Positions 12,801 to 27,800 of a stretch of DNA of 64,000 bases are shown here, piece by piece. The notes under the pieces are model-generated. The model did not search any database, was not told the origin of the DNA, and worked only from the letters and a program-made list of their open reading frames with translations. This DNA is from Pyrocephalus nanus (taxonomy: Eukaryota > Chordata > Aves > Passeriformes > Tyrannidae), in contig CM076262.1 of the NCBI GenBank assembly GCA_038380795.1, positions 69,584,629 through 69,648,628 on the forward strand, read 5' to 3'. Each line of letters opens with the position of its first letter. The first letter of the stretch is position 1. The position numbers and the translations under genes were made by a program.

Positions 12801-15800
12801 AGTTGTCTTTGAAAGGATCATTTCTGTTACAATAGTAACAGAAAAAAGTCACACTAAAAAAATAATGGTCAAACGTATTACCACTTTAATTACTTATTAG
12901 GTTCTTTTTTTTCTTTTATTCAGCTACTACTGGAAAGAGCCAACGTGTAGTCCAAGAATTCTTTTGTCATTTAAATGGGGCACAACTTGATTTTACATAT
13001 GATCTACTGTAAAGGGTGATGCACTACACAGATTTCACCTGTCATTTACCTGAACACTGAAGGATTTCCATTTTTCAAACCACCTCAATCTGCTCAGGAG
13101 ACATACAATGGAAAAAAAAAAAGGATCCTTGATGGAGTGAACGATCAGTGTACATGGATTTTTCTATTACAGGCAATGAGAGACTGAAATTTGATTCTCT
13201 ATTACCTCGATTAGTAGCAAAAAACGCAGGACTAAACCACAACGTGCAGATCATTGTACATCCTAATTTCTACAGTTTCCTACGTGTTTGTTGGTTTTTT
13301 GGTGTTTTTTTCTTTTTCTTGCAGCTGAAAGGCAAATTGTCTCTCTAGAATTCCTTTGCTTACCAAATAAACCTCAAAGGTTCCCACACTCGTGTAACTT
13401 TCCTCCACAACCGTTGACATTTTTTCTCCTTTCAGAAAATAAACAGATATTGGTCGGCCACTGTAAAGGAGCTCACTGGGAAAAGAACGGACCAAATCAC
13501 CTTCCTCAGTCTCACTGCCCTTCCTGAGAACAGCAGAGCTGTACATATTTGATATTTAGAAGCTTGGACTAGGCATGTTGAAAGCCATACTGGTAGGAGG
13601 GACTGGTCAAGGGCCATGGAGCACAAAAAGCAGTTAAGATTCAGCAGCACAGCCCCAGGTAAAGCTCACCCCTGATTCTCAGCCCAAGAAAAGTCAGTGT
13701 TGGACGTTTAAATCTGATTTTTTCCTTGATATAATCTTACTGTTCTAACTAGCTACACTCCTGTGAACATGGGTATACAGCACTGTATACAATATATACC
13801 TTCCCTGTCTGCCTGCTGTTCACATCCTACAGGTGTTTGTATTTTACATTCCCTATCACCTGAATTCAGCTGAATTTACTCAATTTTGCCTTTTTAGCCT
13901 TTCCTCAGTAAGTAACTAACTGGTTTTACTCTACTTTCTTTCCAAGTAAGGATTCACAAAACCTTTTTTTTTTTTTTCCCCTTTTTTTGGTGGATTATTG
14001 GCCATTTCAACATCTAAAGCAGTTGTGAAATAACACTCATCTTTCTGTGTTTTCTTCCTCACACCAGAGGACCATCCAAAGCAGGCAGGGACAAAAGCAG
14101 CTCTCAAGTCACTGGTGCTAAGAATAATTAGGAGGGCACTGTTTGCTTATGGGCTTTGAAATAATATTCAACATCTTGGCATCTGAGCCAACAGCACAAC
14201 TGAGATCTAAGGGAAAACAGGTTTCAGAGGTCTGGAGGAGCATGAGGAGATTTATGTTATGATTAATTTCCATGTGGGAGAGAGAAGGGTTGGTATGATT
14301 TTAGAGACCAAGCATGAAAGCAGTACACTGCTTTTGTACACAACAAGAATTAAACTGTGCAAAGAAACCTAAATTCACTCATTCATAACATTGGAACTGG
14401 GTCTTTTTTAATGAAGTCTAAGGCCTCATAATTAATAAATGCAAACTCCTGTCATTCCATTAAACTCAGATCCTCTATCACTCTCCTGGCCATCACAGAC
14501 AACATTCCCTCCAAGGGGAGGGAATTCTGCTGAGTTTGTGCCTTGCTTGCTTTGCATCCAAGGTTGTCACTCTTGAAACTCTGAATCAAATTAAATTATT
14601 GTTTTCACAAAAGGAAAGGAGGATAAAAATCAAGAGTATGGTCCTTTTGTCATTAATTATTTCGTTTGCAATTTGAGTTGATGAAATCATTCCTCTTTTG
14701 TTTAGGAAAGGATTTCATACATCTCTGACTGGAAAGAAGAAAGAATGAGCTCTGACTAATAGGAACTGATATTTCTAAACATTAATCTGTTATAAAACAA
14801 TGAAAAATGAAATGAAATCTCCTTTATCTTCATAACAAGAAAACATGAAGGTACCAGGTAAGGAGAAAATTTAATGAAACACCAAATTTAAAACACACGA
14901 ACACCAAATGTAAATAGTTTATCTCACTCTGCGGGAAGGCAAATCATAATATCCCATCTGATATTTGTTTAAAAATAACAAAATAACCAAAACAAAGAAA
15001 GGTAAAAGCTAATTTGGAATAATTAGTCAAAAGATTCAGTGCTGAGGGTACAGATGTAGAACTGTACAGACTTCCAGTCTCATTTTAAATGTAAAACTTG
15101 CCATGAATGGGCCAAACTGTAAGGAAAAATAATCTGAGGCCCATCTATGCAGGACATCCTTATGGTTATTCACTGTCAGATGACCAGGCAGATAAAAAAG
15201 AATGTTCTCCCACATTTCCCACTCCAGTGTTTCCTGGAGTTCCCTAAGAATAAGAAGTTTGCTGCCTGGGGAGATGGAATATCCCTTCCAATGGACATTC
15301 TACACTTGTAGGTCTTTTTTTTTTTTTTACAAGGAGGGACTCTCCTAGATGAAAAATTACTAAAATACACAGGATATGTAATAGGTGCACTGAGGATCAA
15401 TAAAAAAGGCCCTCACAGTAGCCACTTCCCAGTTTAGGACCTTACCAGGTTTACATTCTTTTCTCCAAATACCAGGAGTAATTAGGCCATATGGACTCAC
15501 TGCCTGCCAGTTCTTTTCCGATTTTCCTTCCTTTTTATTTTTTTTTACCTTTTTTTTTCCCACTTAAAAAATTCCTAGCCATTTTGAGTTAAACAAGCAT
15601 GAAAATGCTTCCAAGAGTAATAAATTAATCCAACATGTGTGCATATATGCATGAAGTGTATTATTTTTAATGTTTTCAATTTAGCAACAGATGAACTTAT
15701 TGTTTGAAAAAGCACACACCAACACTTTGTATGCCATGTGTCTACCTGAAGTGAACAAAATCCAAGCAAAGTTCCAAATTCATGCTTTCCTGCTGTCCTA

Positions 15801-18800
15801 AATTCGCTCCACAGTGGTGGAAATCAACTGCTTCCATACAGCTTTCTATACCAAAAAGGTACAGGTTTAAAATCTGGATGCTCCCTCAGCTCGCTAGGAA
15901 TCTGAGATACCTTTAAAAAAAAAAAAATCAACTTATCTGATGTAAATGACATCATTAGAAATATTTGACACACACAGGTGCATCCCTGTGCTGTAATACT
16001 GGGAGAGCTTTGTCTGGACTCAGGAAAAAAAAAAAAAAAGGGGAGTTCACAGACTTTGGAAGAAGCAACTCAGGAATATGAGGTTGTTGTGAGGTTGTGT
16101 GGGGAAAAAAGGGCCAGAGCCCAGATAGAACTTTAACTTCTGCTGTAAAAGACAATAAAAATGTTTCTATAAATGCATCAGCAACAAAAGGATGGCCAAG
16201 GAGGATCTCCATCCTTTACTGGACAAGGAAGTGGAAAAGGCTGAGGTACTCAATGACTTCTTTGCCTCAGTATTGAACAGTCAGGCCAGTTGTCCTCAGC
16301 CCCCTGAGCTGAAAGACAAGCACAGGGGTGCTTAGAGGTATTTTCCAACCTAAAAAAAACCCTCTATGATTGGCTCCAATTTACTTTCTTAGCAGCAAAG
16401 AAAGTCCTCATTTTAATTCCTCTTAAACAATGCTAATTTACTGAATAAAATAATTTATGAAAAGCAGTTCCAAAGGAAGTGTTCTGATGTAAAACAGTTT
16501 CCCAACAAGTGGTAAATTACTTTTTCCCCTTAAGATCTGGTCAGGGAGAAGAGAGAGAGCTCAGGCAGCTGCGTAACAATGAGTCCCTGCCATGGTGGTT
16601 CTATTTACAGCTCCTCAAGTGGAGCACAATGTGAAGTCACCATCCCCTTCTCGATGTGGTAACTGTGTAAAAAGCCCAGGGTAAAATGCCGATATCCAGG
16701 CTGCTGTGAAGCAGAGAGGCTGATTCTCACCAGGTGTAAACGGCTCAAAAGCTGGTGGAGCCCTGCCAAGCTCCTCCAGCTGAGAATCAGCTCCGTGCAG
16801 ATCCGCTCCAAACTAGTCAGCTATTTGTGTTTCTCTTGGAATGTCGCCAAAGGGCTCATGGAAGTACCCAACTGTGTTTACATCTTTGAAACATCCTGAA
16901 ATTGCCGCTGTCTGAGACTACACACCAGACTGCAGATAGAGCTGGGAGTGCTTTTGTTCAAGGGGGGGGAAAAAAAAAAAGGAGGGGGGGAAGCACCGAA
17001 ACAACAACAACAACAAAAAAGCACTTTAAACTTTAAAATCAGCTCTGTCTCATAAAATTAAACTTTCAAGTAAATGCGAAAAAATAAAGAGAAAACTGCT
17101 GTGGGGGATTGCAATTTCACTCTCGTGGTTTATGAACTGCAGGAAAGTGAAGCCAATTCCCTGCAGTGAGATTACAGGTCTCCTCTTCTACAGGTCTTAA
17201 ATTAAAAACCAGCTGAATCCAAAGTGAGCTAGTTTACTGGATCAGAGGATTCAATTATTTCTGCTAAGTAACTGAATGTGAACTACTTCCTTTTAATAAT
17301 ATACAACTAATAATTACTGCCCAAGAAAGGAACTTTTTTTTTTCCTACGGAGCTAATTAAACTAAAGCAATACATTTTTCAACTGCTCTCAAATTTAACT
17401 AAAGTGAGAAACACTGCAAAGCAAATAAATGCAAATCCCCCCTCACAGACAGAAATGTAAAACCACGGAATGTTGCAAGAAAATGGATTGGCCCAAAAAT
17501 GTTGCGTTGAAATCAACATAATTCGGGGTCTACGTTCAGCACACGTGTACTCAGAAGGACATGGTGGAGGAACACAACTGCAAAGTGGATGCAAAGCACT
17601 TTTGGCTTCATTTACTGCCTCAGCTCCCCCTGCAAGAGGTCACTGTGAAATGTGGTAGAGAACTGATCCAGATCCCTCATGCACAAAAATAACCAGGAGG
17701 TGTCTAATTTACTGATTTTCCTCGATTGTGACTCCTCTAGGATTGAGCTGTTCCAGACTCCTCAGCCCCAGGCAATGTTGGGAAGAAATTTTTTTTCTGA
17801 GAGAAAACATTTTCTGGAATGTTCATTAGCAGGAAGAGAAAAAAGAGGGTATTCCAAACTGCTGTGACTTTAAAAAAAACCCCGTGGGAAATGGTAGAAT
17901 CAAATTCCTCGGGAGTGGCTAATAACCAGGATTTATTGCAATGGTTTGACTGGGATGATATTTATGGACTACAATAGGTGTAGTTCAGGCTACCTTTTCC
18001 ATTCACATACCTATTGCAGAGTTTATTTAGTTAATAACAACTGTATTCCTTCAACGTGGTATAGAAAATTCACCTGGAGTTGAGATATTTTTATTTTGTT
18101 CCATACACTTTTTTGAAGCAATGTTAATGATTCCTGCTAATTCATTGCAGTCACTTAATTTGTGTGGAAACATTCATTAAAGAGGCCTCTCCTGAGTTCA
18201 GTATGATTGCTCACAAAAGCAACAGCACCTGTTTACCCAATATCTGCTGAATGAGAGTCACACTTTCTGTATTCCCAAGTCATGCAAAAAAACCCCATCC
18301 CATTTTCCAAGACAAATGACATCAAATGACAAGAAAAATGACATCAAATGTACTAATTTCAGGAAAAAAAAAAAAGGAAGGGGAGGGGGGAGAAAAATGA
18401 TCCAGTGATCTGTTCCCGACTTTAAAAGAGCCAGAATGATGCACTCTTAAATCTCACTTTCTACACTTCAGGAGTTCAGCATCATTCAGATCTCCCCACC
18501 ACTTCCCCTGAACAGCTGAACTTAATAGATCAAAATCATTTTGCAGGAAAACCCGTGCTTAGGATCTTCCATATGCTGCAAACTAAACTACAGTGCATTG
18601 TGGGTTTTAAGTGTTTTTAGAAGCAAAATGGAAAAGGGTTTCCTGTAAGTATGAAGGAGGAAATAAAAATACCACTCCAGCACTCTGTTAAAATACAATT
18701 AAACCTGTATCTATGTGCCTCAGACTGATAATTACTATATTTTTACTGTATGATAAGCTTTGCTTTCTGTCTTCTAAACACGCTGCTATTTCTTACACAT

Positions 18801-21800
18801 CTGTCACATCTCACCTACCTCTGAATGCCTGAAATAAAACACCTTCAGCTTTCTAACTCTAGTAGTGAAGCTACATCAGGTGGGCTCAGATGCCAACTTT
18901 CCCTCAAAAATGTCTGAAACTCGAGATGCCTCAATTCTGAATAATGAATAAACTCATGACTTTCATTTTCTTCAAGGAACACCTCAGTCTACCTGATTTA
19001 GGCAGTAATTTACTCCCTTCTATTGCCTGCCTCAAAGGCCACTAATTAAAAAAGCTCCAAATCATTCCCAACTTTAACAGTCAGGGAGTACCCACCATTT
19101 TTAAAACATGTTTCTGAGCAGCCAAACCCATCCACATCCAGGATTTTCCCTATATATTTCCCTATATATTTTACTCATGTGCAAGATACTGAATAGGGAT
19201 TTTTTTTTTGCAGATCTGAAAGGGGGCATAAGAAAAAGGATCAGAGTGGTCACTTTGAGGCAGAAGTTCTTATTTTGTGTGAATTTTACAGGGAGTGAAA
19301 CCCACAGTAGAACAAGTATAACACATTGTTCTACTGCTGCTCTCAACTTGGGAGGTGTATTATATTAAATTAAATCAATACCTTATTTTAAAACAGTTTC
19401 ATTTTAATTGATGTTCACCTCAATGACTGTGAAGATTTCTACCAGGTCTGGAAAAATAAACATGAAGTGATTCATCACCTGCAAAACCAAAGCCTGTCCC
19501 TCATGTGGAATGAATCCATAAATCTTTGCTACATTTATTTTACTGATGGAACCTGAGTTCAGTGAGGAATGAATGAGACTTTTACAGCTGTTCTTGAGAA
19601 GATGGAGGAGGAAGGGGCTGAAATGGAGACCTTGGGAATGGGTGGCCTGGAGTCTGTGTGGGACAAAAATAAGGAGGGAAGCTACAAAAACCCCGGAGTC
19701 CAGCCCAGGCACCTGTCCCTTCAGAGAAAATGGTCACAAATGCCTCTCTAGGCTGATATCAATATTTGCCATCTTCCCTGGCTGGGAAATGAAACTTTCT
19801 GGAGTTCCAGAAGGCCTTCAGCAAAAGAACGAAGGAGGAAATGAGAATACATAGGCACTAGAAAGAATTCTAATTCTGCCACAAGAAAAATGAGGTTCTG
19901 TTTCATTGCCCTCCAGACAATCAAAGCCAAGTAAAAATCCACTGTCTGGATAATGAGTCTGGAGGCAATCTCATCCTAAAAGGCTTCTTGAAGCTAGCCA
20001 GTCCAATATGTCATTTAGAATAATGAAATTATCACGTGTGCAAGAGGGGCTTTGATTGTCCTTTCCTTTCCCACATGGTGGGAGATGAAAAAAGTGCTGG
20101 AAAAGATAAAATGCTCTCCTGCCCCCCCTTGTATGGCTGTTTGGAAGCAAGAGGACCAAAGTTTCTCCTGCAGTTGTGTACAGCTGCTCAGAAGGATGAT
20201 GGAAATCCAGTGCCTACTGCCACTTGCATTTCTCTTGCTCTGTCAAGTAAAATGTGTCTTATCCTGCCGCTAATGCACAACAATCCACCTCCTGATAGAA
20301 AATGCCCCTGGAATTCTTGCCATTTTTCACAGGATCAGAGCACACACACACCTGTTCCTCAGCAGATGCACATCTTTCCTGTAAATCTGAGGCAGGGGTG
20401 CAATATCAGACCTTGGAGGAACAGCCTACAAGCTCTGGAGGACACAAAGAGCTTCTGACTATTGATCAGGGGGCAGTTCATTAGTGTTTGGGTCTTATCA
20501 ATAATTACTGCACAAAAGAGGTGAACAGAGAGACAAATTACTTGCTGAGTTGTAAAAAACCCAATGGCCAAAAAAACCCCAACATATGGCAAGGCAGAGT
20601 GAGTTACTGGAGCCACACTCAGGTATGAACCTCAGAGATGTGTTCTGGTGTCGAGACAGAAATGCACATGCACCTTTCTAGGCATTTTTTTTTTTTAGTA
20701 TAGCAATTCTGAATACTGGCTGTGAAAGGAATAATATACACTTGACTCATTCAGCAAGCACAGCAGATCTTGTGCACTGATTGCATCGGGGGTTTTTTTG
20801 GGCAAAAACAGTGTGTAACTGTGCAATTAAAATCTCTAGCAGTGCAGAAACAAAAGTGGATGGTATAGCGTGCCTCCAATCCAGCTGCAGCTAACACTAA
20901 AACTCTTACCTGCAAGATAAAAACACCTTGTGGGGTTATGAACTGCAACAGAAGGCTGAAAATCTAGAACTGAAATGTTCACTAATCATGTATTAATACC
21001 GTTTCATGAATGATGCCATCGTAGAGATAACACAGAAACCTGTCTGATGATGCAGGAATGACCTTCTGCTTCAAATCCAAGTTCACAATTCCACTATTAC
21101 CTCAGCTTGCTGAATTCTGAACCACCTGTGAGGACCATCTACTGCTTGCAGTGAGTTGGACATCAACAGCAAAGCTCCCTGAACTGTAAGGCCTTTGTTG
21201 AGACCTGTCATTTCAGGTATCAACCCTGACACCTCGTTCTACTCCACAGTGGGACTGACAGAATCACGGAAACGTTGCTCAAATGGGACTTTTGGAGACC
21301 TTCAGTCCAGCCTGCCACTCACCACCACTAGATCTGGTGAGCCATGACTGTCCAGCCAAGTCCTGCAAACACCTGAAGGATGGATCCTCTGCCACCTCTC
21401 TGGTGCTCCTGCTTGCTTTATTTGCACTTCTATGTTGCAATTCTTTTCCGTTACTGAAAAATAAATTAAACCCCTCTGGAAAGCGGTTTCATCTTTGGGA
21501 AGAATGAGCAGTCAAAATAACGTTATATTGAATTATTATACATATTTATGTTGGTTATTCTATCTGCTTGACTTTTCTCATAGCAGTTCAGAACAAACAA
21601 GGGTGTTTAAAAGTACTTCCCAACCAGATGCTTTTCCATTTTACAAGAAATGCTCCTGAGGAACTGTTTCACATTCACAGCAACTACAACTGTTCTCTAC
21701 ACAGGATTTATTCTAGGGCTGTGAATATGGGCTGGGTTTTGCTGGGATGAAACCAGAGTGCCCCTTCCTGCTACAAAAAATATAAAAATAAGGGTGTCCT

Positions 21801-24800
21801 GATGGGAAAAGACCCAACAGGACTACACTAAAAGGAAATGCATGAGGAGGAGGAGGAGGGGATCCTGCAGGAAGGTTGGACCAGACGACCCACTGTGGTC
21901 CCTTCCAACCTTCTAAGTTATTACACTTCTTTTCCTTATCATTTATACTGAGAATTTATGGTCCAAGATACCAGTGTTGAAAATACTAACTCCTCAGTAG
22001 CTGCTTTAGTGCACTGCAAACTTGCATTTCAAAATGGCTGCTCAATGATGAGACTTGCATAATTAACATTTCAGACTGTGAAATTTTTTGTGAGTGAGTA
22101 GGGGCTCGATCTGGCACTTGAAATCTTGCCTCTGAAGCCCAGGAGAGTCAGAGCACTGGTTTCTGAGACAAAACAGTGTCCCATTTCTTCTATGCAATTA
22201 AGAATAACCACTGAGTTTTAGATAATAAGAGAGGACAAAATACCCAAGTGCTATTAAAAATATTTAACCACACACAAATGGTACATATTTAAAAGACCTT
22301 AGGGACTGGCATGTTATGCAAACCAGTAGAGCTCTCGTGGTTTAATTTGCAACTAAAACATGAACATTTTAATACATTAGTACAATCTAATGTGTATATA
22401 GGTTGTAAATATGTGTGTGTGTGTGTGTATGTGTTTGTGTGAAAGGTTATATATAAAAATGTAGATGGCTACAGGCAAAAGATAGTAAGTTAATTCTGGT
22501 TGGCATTCACTCAGACCCTGCTCCAGTGTTCTCAAAGTCCTTTGCAACTATAGATTAACCTGTTTTATGAATCTCAAGCTTCTAATTATTTATACAAGGG
22601 GTGAAGTCATACAGAAGGTGAGCACTGTAACCAGAAATGGAAAGGGAGGATCTGGAGTTCTTCAATTAAACAAATCCACTCAAAAAGCTAGATGTGTGTT
22701 TTCAAAGGCAGGAAAAGAAAATTATTGTAGGATACTGGACAAGCAACTGCTTGGAATTTAGCTTTGAGATCTTAGAGAGCTCTAAATTTGGAAGTCTTCA
22801 CTACGCCCATAAGCATTTTCTAAAAGACTGGCTTCACAATGCAAGGGCAAAAAAAAGAATCACCATGGCAAGTTCAGCAATTTTTTTTTTTTTTTTTTAG
22901 AGCTTGCATTACTATGGTGTAGAAAGAAACTGATTTCCCAGAGAGGCTGTGACAAAGCTCTCTTTTTAGGGTGAATGAAGCACAGAGACAGAAAGAGCTG
23001 CTGAAGAACAGTAGTGATCAGCAGGCACAGACGTGTACTCCAGCCTGAAATCTAGCAGACAGCTAGTTTAACCCACACAAAATAGCTGCTTCTCTCTTCT
23101 CTTCCCAAGTTTTCTGGCTGGTGGGTTGGCTGATGGGACTTTATTACCTCTGCATCTGCTGCTCTGATGGATTAATGACAAGCCACCTATTCCTGCTGTT
23201 ATTGTCAGTGTCGATGTTTCCACTGGACATGTCACCAGCTGGCGTGGAAACTTCATTCAGCATCGCCTAACAGCAAGCAAAAAAAAAAAAAAAACTCTCC
23301 CAGTTTGGCTGGAAGACTTTCATCAAGACTTTCTCCCATATGGAGTAAGCAAATATCTTCAAAAGACCTTGCAACACTCATCTCCCAGGACCATAAGGGG
23401 GTGGGAGATGAGTTAGCAACGCTGCAAAACATGTAGTGTGGAAACTTAGATATAACCTGAAGTCACATAAAAGATGGAAAGCAATCTTTTTTCTCTCTTT
23501 TTTTTTTTTTTTTCTTGAAGAACAGGTCATGCCAGATAGCTTAGACAACTTGTGCAGCACGACAGGATTTGTGCACAAAGGGAACGTGGCGGATCTGATT
23601 TTGCAGAAACATTATTTATGGGTTAGTGGGTGGACAAAAGTTTTCTCAACAGATTTTTTTGCAGATCTAATCATGCACAGAAAGTTCAAATGGCTCCCTT
23701 TAGCCTCTACTTAGTGCTGCTTTATAGATAGTGTTTTGCTTTAATTTAATTTCTCTAGACTTTAATAAGACTTTTGGTACTTTAGTGCCTGGAAAATTAT
23801 TCCTGACACTGGAAATATGGTGCCTTGGTTATGAGCACTGCAATGAAGACATGAAGTTGCCAGACATATTGTAAACAGAGCATAATTACAGTATTTAGAG
23901 TTGAACATCAAAATGGGAAGAGATGCCAAGTGGCATTTCTCAGAAGTTAATATTGGGACTGATACCATCTAATATCCTCCCAAATAATTTGGAAAATGAA
24001 GCAAACTGCACATTGACTGCGTACACGGGAGACACAAGGGGAAGATGAACTACAGCACAGCAGGTGGGGGAGGCTGAAAAGAAAAACCAGAAAGATCTGG
24101 AGATCTGAGAGGGGGAGAGAGAGGGGTGCACTTAAGAGGGAAACTATTTCATGTAGAACGATAAGCTCAGAGAAAATTAACACCCATCTCGAGTAACCAA
24201 ATGGGAAAACGCCAATTTTCATTTAAAAAAAAAAAAAATCCAAGAGATTTCACAGTTTATTCACACTGAAACTTCACATTGGGGTACGTGCATCAGGTTT
24301 GACAACTTGTTTGCTACATTTCAGCCTGATGTGATTTTAAAAGAATAACAGATTCCCTTCAAAACCTGCCTTTTAAAATGCAGTTTGACTTATTTTAAAC
24401 ATATACCAAGTGCTCAAAAAAGACCCAATTTACAGTCCTGTTAGCAGAAATAACACAAAGTAATGTATCATTAGGAAGAGACACAGAAGCAGCACATACA
24501 AGGTCCAAGGTGGAAGTCAGGAAGCCAAAATCCACGTGCCTCTGATACTGTCAAGGAGTTCGAAGTGTTCACTGTGCAGTGGAGCAAAACCCACGCAATA
24601 CACTGATTTTTTGACTTTAGAAACTCAACTATACCTTGGGGAAAGCTTTTACTGTATAAAAGAAAGTAAGATTCTGAGGGATATTTTAAAAAACCCCAAA
24701 TGCTAAATACCCCAAGTAAGTTAAATGGCTACTGTACACACTAATGAACCTTAAATATTGTCTGTAAATTAACTTTAAATATTATCTGTAAATTATCTGT

Positions 24801-27800
24801 GATCTGCTAATTATCTATACAATATTACCTGTAGGATGGAAATTGCCAAAAGAATGTACCCTGGCAATAAAAAGTAACCTGTAATTAGATAAACTCACCG
24901 TGGATAGAAAACATGTTTTACGACACAAAGAGCCCCCAGACTCTCTGCTCCTGGCTGAGAGTTTGAAGAGCACACTTATCTTTCCCCCATCATTATTTGG
25001 TTAACAATACCCACAGTAAAGCACATTATTTTGTCACAGGAATGATTCATTAGGAGAAAATATACAAACTTCATCAAACTGGGTGTTACTTTTCTTCCTA
25101 ACCCAGCAATCCAAACACAGCTGATGCAAACAAAATGGCCTGATGTGACAGCAATCAACAATAGTATTTTTAGGTATGCTTAAAATCCTGCTTACCAAGG
25201 GGAGCCATATATTCTGAATCCCCTCACCGTCACTTCAGAGTCTTGAAGATAGATGCAGTTTGTTAGAAGAGACTGTACATTTTCATAGCTCTCTGGCTTC
25301 AGCTTAGAAACAGAGGGGAAATAGTAAAAGTCCTGCTTGATTAAGTCAGCCATGAATTCCTGGTCAAAGGTCAACTCATGATTTCCTGCTATCACAATCT
25401 TGTATTCATAGGGCAGGCTACCTAAAACAGCGAAAAACAAACAAGTTACTTGTTTCATGGAAGGATCTGATGGAAGAAAACAGACAAGACAAACTGTTAT
25501 TGATTCCTGTAATATGCTCACATACTCGAAATGATAGAGCACGTCCCTCCTCCACGTTATTGTAATTCCTGGTGATTCCAGGTAAATGACATTACTGCCT
25601 CTTCCATGGCACACTATGATTTAGCATGCTTAGCATTAATGTGTTGAAATTACTTTCAACTCATCAACCTTAAAAACCAGTCTGCAGACTTCTGCTCTAC
25701 TATTTACTTCTAGTTAATTGCCATTTGTGCTGCAAGTATCATTTACTGTGACAGTGATGATAACTCTTTGACAGAAATTAGGGTTCAAAGAAGATCAGCT
25801 TCGGGAAATCACGTCAGCTCCCTTCTCCCCAGAGCTCAGGTTTTTGTCAGCTTGTGCTGAAGAGCTCTCACACCCTCACAGCTCGGGTCAGCCAGAGGGG
25901 TCTGCTGCCCTCTTTGCCCTGACATTATTATCAAGCCTTCAAGGAAGGCAGGGATTTGGTTTAGCTGTCAAAAAACCCACATCCCACAGAGAAATCTCGC
26001 AGTCTGCCTCTGTCCCGTGGGGTTTTTTTTTTCCTGCTCCATTTTCTCAGTGACTTCCTCAGATCCGCGGACTGTAATTTAAAGTGACTCATGTTCAAGA
26101 ATATTTTACAACCCCGTATTTAGTGAAAAACCTCAGCACAACCTCCTGCTGAAGGCAGGGATATGTGTGCCCACACACGTGGGTTCTTCCTGAGAGCAGC
26201 ACCGAAACAGAAACTTTCCACCTGACTCTGCACTTGGTTATTCCCCGGATTCCGCCCCTGGGAATCGGCATCACCTGCCTCAAAAAGCTCAACAGAAACC
26301 TTTCAGTACATCTGAGGGGAAACACAGACAAGAAACTGTGTAAAGCTGCATTCATTAGCTTTGTTTCTGCACTGTTAATTTGAAGGCGGTCAGAAGAGGA
26401 GACTGGGACCAGAAAAGAAGTGTTTTATTGAAAATCAAACCCGCCTTGCACAGCAGCAATCTTGTGGGGGTTTTTTTAATACTGAAAGTGTCTTGTTGAC
26501 AACATAGAAATCTTTAGCTGTGGCAAAAGTTGGCGTGGTAGGACTTGGGGATAAAATGCAACAATGTGATTCAGAGTTAGGGAAACAGAGGTCACAGTGC
26601 TGAACTTTGACAGATGAAAAGATGTGGGTAATTCTTAAAGTGCAAGTTTCAGGCGCTTGTAACACCTGTAACAGGAAAACTGATTGTACAGACTCCAGTT
26701 TTTCCTATGGTCTCAAGGTATAAGTGCCTTCAGAATATTTAACAGAAACTCTTTCCATGTATTTATTCAAACACTGAAGATTCAATCGTTTACCTGAAAG
26801 ACTTTTCCTTTTTGCTTCTGAAATAGCCTTTTGCAAATGTGCCCTCCACCCCCACAAGCTTTTCCAGGTGTGTGCACACATGCACACACAAGTTAAAAAT
26901 GCTGTCTACATGCTGCCATATCTATGGGCATCTACAGGCCTTAAAGAACTCTTGGAAAACAGGAAAAGAAAGAAACCCTGTATGCCACGATATTGCTAAC
27001 AATGCCATTTCTGTTCTGTTTCGTAAATCTTTTCCAGCTCATCTGATCCATCCATCTAGCAGCCAAGAACCTGTAAGAGCTGGTTATAGTTGTTGCTTCC
27101 ACTAATGTATTTATGTCATGTTGCTGTCTGTGGGTGTTACTTAGGCAAATTAGCAAATTACTCTAAATGTACAGTTACATTTATTATAGTGGCGGCCAGA
27201 AGTGCTGCTGTGGTTACAGGTCTGTCAGATTTTCAATTAACAACTGTGTTTTTTGATGAGTTTGCAGCTCAGCTGGTTGTCTTTCTTTCACTCCACACCA
27301 GGCCATGGTAAAACTACTTCCCTCTCTTTGTCTCCTCAGCTATTCCTCTTTGCCCTTTAAATCTTACTTTTTTTTCACTCACAGGGTATTTTATTGCTGC
27401 TTGCTCATAAATTTAACAATATTTTGTTCAAACCTTTTTCCTTAGAAGACTTTAGAACAAAAAGCTTTGCTTTTTACTCCAAATGCTCTTGAAGCACAAA
27501 GTCAGTCTTAGTATAAATCTTTGAAACCCTGTTCTTGGCTGGGCACTGCTGCCATGGAGTCTTATGCATAAAAGCAGCTGCAGATGAAGACCCTCAGCTA
27601 TCAGACCACAATATTGGTGACACATTTCCCACCTTCCCTGCTTCCTGTGTGATCCACACTCACCAGTGTTCCCTCCAGAGTGCTGAACATCTCTTTGCAG
27701 TAAAGCACAGCCCTCAGGGGGACCAACACCACAGTCTAACACGGTGGGTCATCACAGTCCTGAGACATGAACGTTCCAAGTGCCTTTTACAGCAATAAGA

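Larger units (their letters stand above)
8834..25195 (-). other. MPPED1 intron 4 (16.4 kb)
   Basis: The largest intron. It holds CR1 fragments at about 10171-10482, 16178-16371, 21256-21412 and 21861-21922, a tRNA-Ile-derived SINE-like element at 11000-11142, a (TG)n run at 22412-22428 and many A/T homopolymers. Unique-looking stretches near 11480-11640 and 16540-16830 have a higher G+C than their surroundings. No protein-coding exon is recognisable in the remainder. Confidence 0.85.

Noticed and set aside
20036..20458. 140-residue plus-strand open frame in intron 4
   Set aside because: No family resemblance and no flanking exon structure; the overlapping frames are also open by chance.
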